Made by a program: the position numbers and the translations under genes. From JAHFPN01 sp963765745 (GTDB taxonomy: Bacteria; Pseudomonadota; Alphaproteobacteria; Rhizobiales; Xanthobacteraceae): a DNA stretch of 64,000 nucleotides. The stretch's first letter is position 1, and each line of letters opens with the position of its first letter. This document shows positions 1 through 10,740 of this stretch, one piece after another. The DNA is taken from contig CAVXXM010000010.1 in NCBI GenBank assembly GCA_963765745.1, positions 1-64,000 of the forward strand, written 5' to 3'. A model generated the notes under the pieces. That model saw only the letters and a list, made by a program, of their open reading frames with translations. It was not told the DNA's origin and ran no database searches.

Positions 1-63
1 GTACGATACATTTCGACGCAGGACTTTGCTGAGTCGAATTCAAGGCGTTAGCGGCCTCAGTGT

Positions 64-82
64 GATTCCAGCCCTGGCACCA
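64..82 (+). repeat. tRNA-Phe 3'-terminus-like fragment, copy 1
   Basis: These 19 bases match the last 20 bases of the better preserved fragment ending at 10440 (T-arm 3' strand, acceptor strand and CCA), with one G missing. The anticodon half is absent, so this is not a functional tRNA. It sits just outside the SDR/liv module and may be the far edge of an inserted element. The match is short, so a chance or degenerate origin is possible. Confidence 0.45.
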
Positions 83-95
83 TCTTTTCAAATAC

Positions 96-127
96 TTAGA
101 CACTTTGTCTAGGAGGTTAGACACTTT
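96..127. repeat. Pair of TTAGACACTTT direct repeats
   Basis: The 11-mer TTAGACACTTT occurs at 96-106 and 117-127, 21 bp apart from start to start, and again at 10344-10354. Each occurrence lies next to a tRNA-Phe-like fragment. Such repeats could be recombinase arm-type sites, insertion-sequence ends or a regulator's operator; the sequence does not decide which. Bases 128-215 show no recognisable feature. Confidence 0.5.
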
Positions 128-215
128 GGCTGCCAAGTGTCACATGCTCGGTCTGACGTCATACGAGAGCAGTTTTGAATTGTCGGCTCTCTTTTTCGCG
201 ATCGATCTCAACGTA

Positions 216-955
<740 letters not shown>

Positions 956-959
<4 letters not shown>

Positions 960-1597
960 TGGATCGTCTCGGCTCGCGCCACCATATCAGGGCCGAGATA
1001 GGCGCGCACGGCGGGATCGGCGACGAGGCTCTTGAAGTCTTCGCGGCGTTCGACGCGGCCGCCGCCAACCACCAGGAACTCCTCGGCGATCTCCTTGAGA
1101 ATTTCAAGATGATACGCCGCGGTCGGGTGCAGCGACACAAACACGAGCTTGCCTTCGGCCCGCAGCTTGCGGAAGAAGGCCAGCATGAATCCGATATAGC
1201 CGTCCTGGGTATTGAACTGCGGCTCGTCGAACAGGTGCACGACCGGCGCGTCGCTCTTCGCCGATGCCATCAATGCCGAGGGCTTCAGCGTCACGAAGCG
1301 GCGCACCTGGTAGGACTGGTGATAGTGAATCGCGAGACGGTCGCGCTCGCCGATCTTGACCGTGTGGATATCGCGCCCGGCGACGAGAATGCGGCCCTGG
1401 CTCGGCGCGTTGTTGCCGGTGATGAGCTCGAACAGCGTGGTCTTGCCCGCACCATTGGGTCCGATCACGCCGACGATGCGCGAGCGCGGGAAGGCGAGAT
1501 CGGCCGAAAGCGAAAAGGTCTCGCGCCTCGCAAGAAGCCCGCGCCGGTATACTTTTCGCACCTTGTCGACGACGAGGATCGGCTCTTGCACAATCAT
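956..1597 (-). CDS. Atypical short ABC-transporter ATPase lacking the LSGGQ region
   Basis: A 213-aa protein with Walker A GPNGAGKT (46-53), a Q-loop glutamine near 94, Walker B ending in DEP (124-126) and an H-loop histidine near 157. Only about 26 residues separate Q-loop and Walker B, where normal ABC ATPases have roughly 75. The helical subdomain and the LSGGQ signature are therefore missing. The reading frame is intact and its ATG overlaps the livF stop, so it is cotranslated with the importer. It may be a degenerate or regulatory third ATPase. The start was chosen at the ATG overlapping livF. Confidence 0.85.
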
Positions 1598-2288
1598 TCT
1601 CCAAGCAAGCGTCGCTTGAGCGCCGAATCCTCGCGCAATTGCGCGGCGGACCCGGTCCAGGCGATGCGGCCATTGTCGAGGATCAGGACCCGGTCGGCGA
1701 CGGCCAGCGCGACATCGGCGTTCTGCTCCACGACGATCGCAGCGACGCCTTCGGCCTTGAGTCGTTCGATCGTGGCAAGCACGTCGAGCACGACCTTGGG
1801 CGCCAGCCCCTGGCTCGGCTCGTCGAACAACACCAGCCCCGGCGCACCGAGGAGCGCGCGCGAGATCGCCACCATCTGCATCTCGCCGCCGGAAAGCGTC
1901 TCGGCCTCGCGGTCCATCAGGTAATCGAGCGCGGTGAAAATCTCCGTCACTTCCTTGAGCTTCCAGGAGCGGAACTTGGTTCGTTTCACCGCGATCGACA
2001 GATTGCGCGCGACCGTGAGCGTCGGGCAAATCCGCCGGTCGTCCGGCACCCAGCCGACGCCGAGGCGCGCGATCTCGTGGGTGGGCTTGCGCGTAATGTC
2101 GATGCCTTCGAAACGCACGCGCCCGTGCCGCGCCGGCGTGAGGCCCAGGATCGCGCGCAGCGTCGTGGTCTTGCCGGCGCCGTTGGGGCCCAAGAGCGCC
2201 ACGACCTCGCCGCGCTCGAGCCCGAGCGAGACGTCGAACAGCGCCTGGGTCTCGCCGTAGAACACATCGATGCCGGAGAGCTCGAGCA

Positions 2289-2289
<1 letters not shown>
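1594..2289 (-). CDS. livF: Branched-chain amino acid-type ABC transporter ATPase (LivF)
   Basis: A 231-aa ATP-binding subunit of a HAAT-family importer that energises uptake of amino acids or related carboxylates at the inner membrane. Walker A GPNGAGKT is at 34-41, the LSGGE signature at 132-136 and DEP at 156-158, with the short LivF-type C-terminus. The ATG overlaps the livG stop. The frame appears open far upstream only because of shifts in livG and livM. The operon runs from the binding protein through livH, livM, livG and livF to the odd ATPase and the SDR. Confidence 0.95.
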
Positions 2290-3032
<743 letters not shown>

Positions 3033-3033
<1 letters not shown>

Positions 3034-4063
3034 CAGGAACTCCCCGGTTCCTTCACTGGGCGCCGCGGCCGGCGCGCTGAAATTGCGCCGCATCCAGCTG
3101 TCCTTGAGATCGCGCAACAGGCCGGCGATGCCTTCGGGCTTGAACAGCACGACGAGCACGAAGAAGAGCCCGAACCAGAACATCCAGGCGGTGGTCAGCG
3201 CGCCGATGATGTCGCGCGTCAGCAGGAAGGCGAACACGCCGATCACCGGCCCCCAGAAGCTCACCAGCCCGCCGCCCACCAGCGTCATCATCACGATGTA
3301 GCCGGAGTGATGCAGGCTCATCACGTCGGGGAAGGCCGAGGTCTGCGCCATGGCGAACAGCGCGCCGGCGAAGCCCGAGATCGCCGCCGAGAGCGTGAAG
3401 ACGACGACCTTGATCGGCCAGACGCCGTAGCCGAGGAAGGTGACGCGCGTCTCGTTCTGCCGGATCGCCTGCAACACGCGCCCGAACGGCGAGTTCACCA
3501 GCCGCCACAGCCCGATCAGCACCAGCGCGAAAGCGGCGAGCGCGAAGTAATAGAGTGCCACGTTCGACGAGAGATCGAAGCGCGCGACGCCGAGATCGGC
3601 CGGCAGGCGGGCGATCTTCAGCAGCCCGTCTTCGCCGCCGGTGACGCTGTGGGTCTTGATGGCGATGAACCAGAACACCTGCCCGAAAGCGATGGTCATC
3701 AGCGCGTAATAGATGCCGCGCCGGTGCGAGATGAAACAGGCGACGAATAGGCCGGCGAAAGCGGCCGCGGCGACGGCGACGAGCAGGCAGACCCAGAGGT
3801 TCGGGACCAGGTTGAATTGCGCGAGGCCGAAGGCATAGGCGCCGACGCCGAAATAGGCGCCGTGTCCGAAGGAGGGCAGGCCGGTGTAGCCGAGCAGCAG
3901 ATTGAACCCGAGCGCATAGATCGACCAAATCGAGAATCTCGACGCCGAGATAGGGATAAAGCCCGATCCGCTCGATCCAGAACGGCACGGTGGCGAGCAC
4001 CAGGAGCACGAGCGCGATCGTCGGCGTCACCAGGCGAGGGGAGGCGTTCGGACTCGGCAGCAT
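3033..4063 (-). CDS. livM: Branched-chain amino acid-type ABC transporter permease (LivM), frameshifted
   Basis: An inner-membrane permease of the HAAT family with multiple hydrophobic helices, including the segments LLLGYTGLPSFGHGAYFGVG and GLVSFWGPVIG. Two frame breaks are seen. One is near 3925, where the N-terminal part ending GVEIL joins IWSIYALGFN in another frame. The other is near 3060, beyond which the frame ending PVKEPGSS and a TGA overlapping livG gives a natural end. The 1031-base span is 3n+2, as two inserted bases would give. Without this correction the region reads as a false livM-livG-livF fusion. Confidence 0.8.
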
Positions 4064-4064
4064 C

Positions 4065-4988
4065 TCAAGCCTCCAGGAGGCTTTTCTTGCCGAACAGGCC
4101 GCGCGCGCGCACCGTGGTGACGAGGATCAGGAGCAGGTAGATCGAGAGCAGCGACCATTCCGACGCATAGGCGCCGGCAAGACCCACGAGCACACCGCAT
4201 AGCAGCGACGCGATCACCGCGCCCCAGAAGCTGCCGATGCCGCCGAGCACGATGACGAGGAAGGCAGGCACCACCGCATCGACGCCCATGTGCGGCCGGA
4301 TACCCCAAATCGGCGCCAGGATGATGCCGGCGATCGCTGCCAAGAGTGTTCCAAACGCGAACACGAAGAGCCGCAAGACCGAGAGATTGATCCCGAGCGC
4401 GCGCACCATCTCGTTATCGTGCGCGCCGGCTTTGATGACGGCGCCATAGGGCGTCTTCTCGATGAAGAGCCACACCAGCCCGATCGCCAGCGCCGCGAAG
4501 CCCGCCGCATAGAAGCGATAGGTGGACCAGACCAGGTCCTGGAAGATAAAGCCGCCGCTCACGCCCTGCGGAATCTGCAGCACGTAATCGCGCGTGCCCC
4601 AGATGCCGCGGATCGCTTCTTCCAGCACCATCGCAACGCCGAAGGTGAGCAACAGGCCGAACAGCGGGTCCTTGCCGTAGGTCCGCCGCATCAGCACCTC
4701 GACGCCCATGCCGACGACCGCGACGACAAGCGGCGCCACGATGAGCGCCACCGCGTAGCGCGCGCTGAGCGGAAGTCCTTTCCACGCCTCGCCGAGATAG
4801 GGCCCGAAGACGTTCTCGCCGCCGACGATCACGAGCGCCAGATACGCGCCGAGCGCGAACAGCGAGCCGTGGGCGAGGTTGATCTGCTCCATCAGGCCGA
4901 CGATCAGCATGAAGCCGAGCGCGACCAGGGCGAACAACAGCCCAAGCATGACGCCGTTCAGGACATGCGGCAGCAGATCGAGCAGCAT
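4065..4988 (-). CDS. livH: Branched-chain amino acid-type ABC transporter permease (LivH)
   Basis: An intact 307-aa permease with about eight hydrophobic segments. It shows the LivH hallmark near the N-terminus (LMEQINLAHGSLFALGAYLA, about 31-50) and the GGIGSFWGAVIASLLCGV segment near the C-terminus. It would pair with LivM as the transmembrane channel of the importer. It lies two bases upstream of livM and about 70 bases downstream of the binding protein. Confidence 0.95.
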   Translation of the reverse strand: MLLDLLPHVLNGVMLGLLFALVALGFMLIVGLMEQINLAHGSLFALGAYLALVIVGGENVFGPYLGEAWKGLPLSARYAVALIVAPLVVAVVGMGVEVLMRRTYGKDPLFGLLLTFGVAMVLEEAIRGIWGTRDYVLQIPQGVSGGFIFQDLVWSTYRFYAAGFAALAIGLVWLFIEKTPYGAVIKAGAHDNEMVRALGINLSVLRLFVFAFGTLLAAIAGIILAPIWGIRPHMGVDAVVPAFLVIVLGGIGSFWGAVIASLLCGVLVGLAGAYASEWSLLSIYLLLILVTTVRARGLFGKKSLLEA

Positions 4989-5055
4989 CGCGCGCGCCCG
5001 TGAAAAAATGCGCCGGGCCGCGGGAGGAGCGGACCCGGCGCCATCCTAGCCCAGA

Positions 5056-6355
5056 TCAGAGTTCGTACGTCGGAACCTGCTCATAGGCCGCGAGTTTGCA
5101 CTTGCCCGGCGCGGCGTCGTCGGTCACCGCCTTCGGCTCGGTCCAGGACTGATGATCTCGAAGTAGTCGGTGTTGTCGGCGGGCTTCATGTTGCGCCGGG
5201 CGAGATAGACCGTCTGCTGCATCTGGTGCGTGACCGGGTCCATGTAGGCGTCGTAGTGCTGCATGCGGTCCGCCGCCGAGATTTTCAGGTTCTCGAGCTG
5301 CTTGATCACGGCGATATTGTTGGTCGAGCCGGCGCGCTCGATCGCGCGCAGCAGCTCCTTGCGTCGCCATGTAGCCGTTGTAGGAGACGTTGCCCGGCAC
5401 CGGGATCGGGCTGTCCTTATAAGTGGCCTGCCAGCGCTTCACGAAGGCATCGACGCCCGGCAGTTGCAGCTTGTGGTACCAGGTCGTGCCGAACACGCCG
5501 AACAGGCTTTCCGGCGCGCCCCACACGTCCGGCCAATCCTGCTGGTTGTTGATCCAGGCCGGCTTGCCGTCGAGCTTGAGCTGCGCGACCTGCGCGCGCA
5601 GCGCCTTGATGTCGTCGCCGCCGATCGCGGCCGCCACCACGTCGGGCTTGGCCTGCTGGATTTTCAGCAAGTACGAAGTGAAGTCGCGCGTGTTCTGCGG
5701 CACCAGCAGATTGTCGATGATCTTGCCGCCATTGGCCTCGACCAGCGCCTTGGTGGCGTTCGACGTGGAGTGGCCCCAGACATAGTCGTTGGTCAGCAGC
5801 ATCCAGTTCTTGCCGACGCGCCTGGACCGCGTTCTTCACCGCGGCTTTGGCGAAGTTCGTGCCGTTGCCGTCCCACACGAACTTGACGCGCGAGCAATTC
5901 TCGGCCGCCTCGCTCGGCGCGGAGGAATTGGTGTTGAGGTAGATGGTGCCGTATTTGGCGGCGATCTGGGTGATGGCGTTGGCCACGCCCGAATGCACCG
6001 CGCCGATCAGGAACGCGCATTCCTCGCGCGTGATGAAGCGCTCGGCCACGCGGCTGCCGGTCGCCGGCGTCGTTTCGGTGTCGGCGGTGATCCATTCGAT
6101 CTTGCGGCCGAGCACGCCGCCCTTGGCGTTGAACTCGTCGATGGCGAGGCGAATGCCGCGGGCGTCGTCCTGTCCGCTATTGCCGTATTGGCCGCTGGCG
6201 TCGCAGGTGAGGCCGAGCTTGATCGGCTTCTTCTGGCCTTGGGCGTAAACGCGCGTGTGCTGCCACGGACCGAAGAAGGCGGCCGTGCCGGCAAGCGCGG
6301 CGGTCATGGCGCTGCCCTTCAGGAGCCCGCGCCGGGTGGTCTCGAATTTCGACAT
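5056..6355 (-). CDS. ABC transporter substrate-binding protein (HAAT family), frameshifted
   Basis: A periplasmic Leu/Ile/Val-type receptor that begins the importer operon. The N-terminus has a twin-arginine-like signal (TTRRGLLKG) followed by a hydrophobic stretch and the mature start IKLGLTCDASGQYG. At least three frame breaks are visible, near 5820, 5365 and 5150; across them the family sequence continues without loss (VGKNWMLLTNDYVWGH, KELLRAIERAGSTNN, SWTEPKAVTDDAAPGK). Such receptors also bind urea, amides, aromatic acids or sugar acids, so the ligand is open. The clustered single-base shifts look like sequence error. Confidence 0.82.
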
Positions 6356-6400
6356 GGCTTTTCCTCCGTTTGGTTTCGGGGCGCTCGATCGGGCCGGCGC

Positions 6401-7303
6401 TTAGCCGGTGGCGCCCGTCTTGATTTTGGTTCCGGTGATTTGCTCCTGCGCGCGGATCAGGCCGCCGACCATGCGGTCGCCGTAGCCGAGCGAAGATGCC
6501 TGCACGAATGCCTGATGCACGGTCTCGCCGAGCGGGCTCGGCACGCCGAGGCTCTCGGTGAGGTGCGTGTAGTAGCGGACGTCCTTCTGGCCGAGCTTGA
6601 GCAGGAAGGGCAGGCCGCCGTCGTCGCCCTTCAAGATATTCGTCACCAGCATCTGGAAGATGCCGCTATTCACGCCGCCGGCGCTGACCACCTTATGGAA
6701 TGCGTCGAGATCGACGCCGGCGCGCGCGCCCGCGACCAGCACCTCGGCGATCATCGCAGCCTGGCCCATGGCGAGAAAATTGTTGAGGAGCTTCATCACG
6801 TGGCCCGAGCCGGGGCCGCCGACATGAAAAATGTTCTCGGCGAAGGCTTCGAGCGCGGGCTTGATCCTGGCAAAAACCTCAGGCTCGGCGCCGACCATCA
6901 CATTGAGCTTGCCGAGCTCCGCCTCTTTGGGCGTGCGCGCGAGCGGCGCATCGACGAACGGCACGCCGATCTTCGCCAGGTCCTCGCGGATTTTCCGGGT
7001 CGAGGTCGGCTCGCTGGTGGAGCAATCGACGATGATCTGGCCTTGCTTGGTTGCGCCACGTAAGCCCCGGGGCCCGTGCACGGTCTCTTCGACTTGAGGG
7101 GAGCCCGGTACGCAGAGAAAAACGATCTCGGCGCCCTCGGCCGCGTCCGCCGGGTCGCGCGCCTCGCGCGCGCCGCGCTTGACGAGATCCTCGACCGGCA
7201 CGCGGTTCTTGTTGCCGAGCACGGCCGTCTTGAACCCCTTTTCGACGAGGTTCTTGGCCATGCCGTGGCCCATCATGCCGACGCCGATGAAGCCGATCTG
7301 CAT
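6401..7303 (-). CDS. NAD(P)-dependent beta-hydroxyacid dehydrogenase family protein
   Basis: A 300-aa member of the 3-hydroxyisobutyrate / tartronate-semialdehyde reductase / GLYR family. The nucleotide motif GFIGVGMMG is at 4-12, and the catalytic lysine is Lys171 in GSGHVMKLLNN. The substrate loop (DAPLARTPKEAELGKL, from 119) departs from the usual DAPVSGG. The family interconverts beta-hydroxy acids and semialdehydes. It is transcribed away from the RpiR regulator over a shared operator region and precedes the importer, so it probably belongs to the same catabolic unit. Confidence 0.9.
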   Translation of the reverse strand: MQIGFIGVGMMGHGMAKNLVEKGFKTAVLGNKNRVPVEDLVKRGAREARDPADAAEGAEIVFLCVPGSPQVEETVHGPRGLRGATKQGQIIVDCSTSEPTSTRKIREDLAKIGVPFVDAPLARTPKEAELGKLNVMVGAEPEVFARIKPALEAFAENIFHVGGPGSGHVMKLLNNFLAMGQAAMIAEVLVAGARAGVDLDAFHKVVSAGGVNSGIFQMLVTNILKGDDGGLPFLLKLGQKDVRYYTHLTESLGVPSPLGETVHQAFVQASSLGYGDRMVGGLIRAQEQITGTKIKTGATG

Positions 7304-7330
7304 CGTCTCCCCGCTCTGCGTTCCCACCTG

Positions 7331-7375
7331 TAGAATATTTATTCTTCTTCTTGAAAAAATAGAATACATATTCTA
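7331..7375. promoter_or_regulatory. Twin palindromic operator between the dehydrogenase and rpiR-type gene
   Basis: Two copies of a 16-bp dyad occur with centres 29 bp apart: TAGAATATTTATTCTT (7331-7346) and TAGAATACATATTCTA (7360-7375). The second has perfect 7-bp arms, the first one mismatch. They sit in an AT-rich island between divergent genes, just before the RpiR-family gene, as expected for its own operator. That RpiR binds them is inference. Confidence 0.7.
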
Positions 7376-7414
7376 AGAGACTTGTAAAGCCGGTTGTTCA
7401 TTGGGCTAAGCGCC

Positions 7415-8263
7415 ATGGCTGCGGCACCTGCCACCTACGACGATCTGCGCGTGGCCATCACCCGCCGCCACGACACGCTTTCCGGCCGGTTGCGGCAGAT
7501 CGCGGTGTTCGCCGTAGATCACCCGAACGACGTGGCGCTCAACACGGTTTCCTCGCTCGCCAGCTCCATCGGTGTGCAGCCTTCGAGCATCGTCCGCTTC
7601 GCCAATGCCTTCGGCTATGACGGCTTCTCGGAGATGCAGCGCATCTTCCGCTCGCGTCTGATGGCGCAAGCCTCGCCCGGTTATCGCGCGCGCTTCGCTG
7701 CCGCCCGTACCAAGAAGCGCGCGGTGGCTGTGCCGGCCGATCCGGCGCTCGTGCTCCAACACGAAGTCGCCGACGACGCGGCTGCGCTCGAAGAGCTCGG
7801 CCGCAGCATCGAGCCGCGGCTTCTGCAGCGCGCGGTCGAGATGCTCGCCAATGCACAGACCGTTTACGTGATCGCGCAGGGCCGCTCTTTCCCGGTCGCG
7901 CATTATCTTGCCTATGCGCTCGGCCGGCTCGAGCTGCGCGCGCATTTGATCGACGGCGTCGGCGGCCTGATCCGCAATGTCGGCCAGATGGCGACCTCCG
8001 ACGACGTGATGATTGCGGTCAGCTTCCGCGAATATTCGCCCGACGTAGTCGGGGTCGTCGACGAAGCCGCGACGCGCGGCGTCCCGGTGATCGCGATCAC
8101 CGACAGCCCCTTGAGCCCGATCGCGGCACCCGCCAAGCTGTCCTTCGAGATCAGGAGCAATCCGAGCCGCGCCTTCCGGTCTCTGGTGGCGCCGATCGCG
8201 CTGGCGCAAACTCTCGTGATCGCGCTAGGCCATCATTTGACGGCCGATCGGAACCGCAAATGA
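7415..8263 (+). CDS. MurR/RpiR family transcriptional regulator
   Basis: A 282-aa regulator with an N-terminal helix-turn-helix (about 1-80, including VSSLASSIGVQPSSIVRFAN) and a C-terminal SIS domain (about 130-270) that binds a phosphosugar. The ATG at 7415 is preferred over an upstream TTG. The stop overlaps the ATG of the kinase gene (ATGA), so regulator and kinase are coupled. In rhizobia this family includes IolR, the repressor of inositol catabolism; a phosphorylated product of the adjacent kinase is a plausible effector. Confidence 0.92.
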   Translation: MAAAPATYDDLRVAITRRHDTLSGRLRQIAVFAVDHPNDVALNTVSSLASSIGVQPSSIVRFANAFGYDGFSEMQRIFRSRLMAQASPGYRARFAAARTKKRAVAVPADPALVLQHEVADDAAALEELGRSIEPRLLQRAVEMLANAQTVYVIAQGRSFPVAHYLAYALGRLELRAHLIDGVGGLIRNVGQMATSDDVMIAVSFREYSPDVVGVVDEAATRGVPVIAITDSPLSPIAAPAKLSFEIRSNPSRAFRSLVAPIALAQTLVIALGHHLTADRNRK

Positions 8264-10179
8264 GCCGATCCAACGATCGTGCGCTCGATCTCGTGACGCT
8301 GGGCCGCGCCGCGGTGGACCTCTATGGCGAGCAGACCGGCGGCCGGCTCGAGGACATGGCGAGCTTTGCCAAGTATCTCGGCGGCTGCCCGGCCAATATC
8401 GCGGTGGGCGCCGCTCGCCTCGGGCTCAAGGTCGGCATCCTCACCCGCGTCGGCGACGACCACATGGGCCGCTTCGTGAAGGAGACGCTCGCGGCCGAGG
8501 GCGTCGATGTCTCGCAGGTCAAGACCGACCGCGAGCGGCTGACCGCGCTCGCTATCCTCGGCATCCGCGACCGCGAGACCTTTCCTCTCATCTTCTACCG
8601 CGAGAACTGCGCCGACATGGCGCTGGAGGCCGCCGACATCAATCCGGCCTATGTCGGGCGCGCCAAGGCGCTGGTCGTCACCGGCACGCATTTCTCGACG
8701 CCCAAGGTCGATGCCGCGAGCCGCACGGCGATCGCCGCCGCGCATGCGGCCGGCACCAAGGTGGTGCTCGATATCGACTATCGGCCGGTGCTCTGGGGCC
8801 TGGCCGGCCGCGGCGACGGCGAGACGCGCTACGTCTCTTCGGCGGCCGTCACCGCTCATCTGCAATCGATCGCGCCGCAATGCGACGTCATCGTGGGCAC
8901 CGACGAAGAAATCCATATCGCCGGCGGTTCCAAGGACACGCTTGCCGCGCTCCGGCGACTGCGTGAATTGAGTAAGGCGGTGATCGTGTTGAAGCGCGGC
9001 AGCGAGGGCGCAACGATCTTCGATCGCGCGATCCCCGATACATTCCTGAACGCCATCGATTGTCCTGGCTTCCCGGTGGAGGTCTTCAACGTGCTCGGCG
9101 CCGGCGACGGCTTCATGGCCGGGCTGCTCGCCGGCTGGCTGCGCGGCAAGGATTGGAAGGAGGCGGGGCGGATCGCCAATGCCTGCGGTGCGCTGGTCGT
9201 GGCCCGCCACGCCTGCGCACCGGCCATGCCGTCCAAGGTCGAGCTCGAGGCGTTCCTGGCGCGCGCCGGAGAAATTCGCGTTCCTCGCGAGGATCCGGAG
9301 CTCGTGCATCTGCACCGCGCCACCACCGGCCGCCACCCGCGCTCCGAAGTACTGGCGCTCGCCTTCGATCATCGCCGGCAGTTCGAGGAACTCGCCCAGC
9401 GCACCGGTTCCCCGCTCGAACGCATCCGCGCGTTCAAGCGGCTGATCGGGGAAGCTGTCGCGGGAATGCACGGCGAACTGCAATCGATCGGAGCGATCGT
9501 CGATGACCGCTTCGGCGCGGACGTGCTGGACCGTTTGACCGGAACCGGCATTTGGATCGCACGGCCGGTGGAAGTGCCCGGCAGCCGGCCATTGGCCTTC
9601 GAAGCCGAAGCCGGACCCGCCATTGCGCTCCGCGCTTGGCCGGCCGAGCACGTCGCCAAGTGCCTCGTTTTCTACGATACGGCCGACCCCGAACCGCTGC
9701 GCAATGCGCAGGAGGCGGCGCTACTGCAGCTACAACTGGCCGCCCATGCCACTGGCCACGAGTGGCTGCTCGAACTCATACCGCCAGCCGGTCGCGCCCC
9801 CGAAGCAGTCGTTCCCCTGGCAATGGAACGGCTCTACGAGATTGGTCTCGTGCCCGATTGGTGGAAGCTTCCGCCGAGCGCCGACAAGCCGACCTGGCGG
9901 CGGATCGGCGATATCATCCGCGCGAACGATCCCTATGCGCGGGGGGTACTATTGCTCGGTCTCGATGCTTCCGATTCCGAGCTCGCCACGGCCTTCGCAG
10001 CCGCCGCCGACGAGCCAATGGTGCGCGGCTTCGCAGTCGGTCGCACGATCTTTTGGCCGATTGCAGAGAAATGGTTCACTGGCGCGATCACGGATACGGA
10101 CGCGATCTCGGCTTTTGGCGAAAGCATGCCACCGGGTCGTCGCCCATTGGCGGAATGTCCGCCCATTGGGCACGGATGA
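8260..10179 (+). CDS. iolC: 5-dehydro-2-deoxygluconokinase with C-terminal DUF2090 domain (IolC fusion)
   Basis: A 639-aa fusion. Residues about 1-330 are a PfkB/ribokinase-type sugar kinase with the N-terminal GG (KYLGGCPANIAVG) and the catalytic GAGDGF motif. The rest (about 335-639) is the DUF2090 aldolase-like domain usual for rhizobial IolC. In myo-inositol catabolism the kinase phosphorylates 5-dehydro-2-deoxygluconate and the C-terminal domain is thought to cleave the product. Oddly, iolD, iolE, iolB and iolG are not adjacent, and a tRNA-like fragment follows 210 bp downstream. The importer, SDR and dehydrogenase nearby suggest a related sugar-acid substrate. Confidence 0.9.
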   Translation: MSRSNDRALDLVTLGRAAVDLYGEQTGGRLEDMASFAKYLGGCPANIAVGAARLGLKVGILTRVGDDHMGRFVKETLAAEGVDVSQVKTDRERLTALAILGIRDRETFPLIFYRENCADMALEAADINPAYVGRAKALVVTGTHFSTPKVDAASRTAIAAAHAAGTKVVLDIDYRPVLWGLAGRGDGETRYVSSAAVTAHLQSIAPQCDVIVGTDEEIHIAGGSKDTLAALRRLRELSKAVIVLKRGSEGATIFDRAIPDTFLNAIDCPGFPVEVFNVLGAGDGFMAGLLAGWLRGKDWKEAGRIANACGALVVARHACAPAMPSKVELEAFLARAGEIRVPREDPELVHLHRATTGRHPRSEVLALAFDHRRQFEELAQRTGSPLERIRAFKRLIGEAVAGMHGELQSIGAIVDDRFGADVLDRLTGTGIWIARPVEVPGSRPLAFEAEAGPAIALRAWPAEHVAKCLVFYDTADPEPLRNAQEAALLQLQLAAHATGHEWLLELIPPAGRAPEAVVPLAMERLYEIGLVPDWWKLPPSADKPTWRRIGDIIRANDPYARGVLLLGLDASDSELATAFAAAADEPMVRGFAVGRTIFWPIAEKWFTGAITDTDAISAFGESMPPGRRPLAECPPIGHG

Positions 10180-10343
10180 GTGCCGGTCTGCTCCCCTCAG
10201 CTCGCGCAACCGATAAGAAAATACGCCTTTCCGTATGAGCCTTGGCTGATCGCCCGTGAGGTCCTCAAAAGGAATGTTGCCGGTCGCAACGCGTGATTCT
10301 TGTTAGACAATTCTGTTCTATTTCATTGATGCTTGTAGAGCAG

Positions 10344-10354
10344 TTAGACACTTT
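10344..10354. repeat. TTAGACACTTT, third copy
   Basis: The same 11-mer as at 96-106 and 117-127, here 35 bp upstream of the second tRNA-Phe-like fragment. A related TTAGACAA lies at 10303-10310. Its recurrence near tRNA fragments about 10 kb apart points to a shared mobile-element origin, but this is inferred from position only. Confidence 0.45.
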
Positions 10355-10388
10355 TCGTTTGCCTATCCTCTTGCGATTGCTCGGAGAA

Positions 10389-10440
10389 AATCTGCCTGAA
10401 AATCACGGTGTCGCTGGTTCGATTCCAGCCCTGGGCACCA
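10389..10440 (+). repeat. tRNA-Phe(GAA) 3'-half fragment, copy 2 (putative attachment site)
   Basis: The fragment starts just before an anticodon loop of tRNA-Phe type (CTGAAAA). It then continues as a canonical tRNA 3' half: stem strand TCACG, variable loop GTGTC, a perfectly paired T arm (GCTGG/CCAGC around TTCGATT), acceptor strand CCTGGGC and ACCA. The bases 5' of the loop (TCTGC) cannot pair with TCACG and no D-arm or 5' acceptor strand precedes it, so it is not a whole tRNA. A break at the anticodon loop is typical of integrase crossover in tRNA genes. Confidence 0.75.
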
Positions 10441-10740
10441 TATGCTTTAATTCCTAATTTGCTTAGTACGAACTCAAAGCAAACCTGTCCGGTCAAGACG
10501 GCACAACAGACTTTAACCAATCATCTAGGCGATGAAATACTTCGCCATCGCTGTATCAGTCGCCGTCTTCGCAATTCGTGTCGAGCGAAGCCGGACGACA
10601 TGTTTGGGTTGGCGACTACGACTCGGTCGATGCAGTTTCAGTTCTTGATCGGCAAGAAGCTGTTTGCGGAGGGCCTCTAAACGCCGATTTTTCGAAGGGC
10701 CGCCGCTGGTGAGCGGCACACGGAGCGGGGGCGCAGAAGA

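Larger units (their letters stand above)
10180..10740. other. Intergenic region holding a tRNA-like fragment, no clear gene
   Basis: This 561-bp stretch is less GC-rich than its surroundings. It holds a TTAGACACTTT copy, a D-arm-like GTAGAGCA at 10335-10342, the tRNA-Phe 3'-half fragment, and a small hairpin (GCCGCT/AGCGGC, 10702-10717) that could terminate the leftward doxX transcript. A short reading frame from an ATG at 10531 (MKYFAIAVSVAVF...) looks like a truncated secreted protein. I do not call it a gene. Confidence 0.55.

Noticed and set aside
10335..10440. A complete tRNA-Phe gene at the copy-2 fragment, since a D-arm-like GTAGAGCA lies upstream.
   Set aside because: The D-arm-like bases are about 60 bp before the anticodon loop instead of about 10, no 5' acceptor strand pairs with CCTGGGC, and the 5' anticodon-stem strand does not match. 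Only the 3' half is real.
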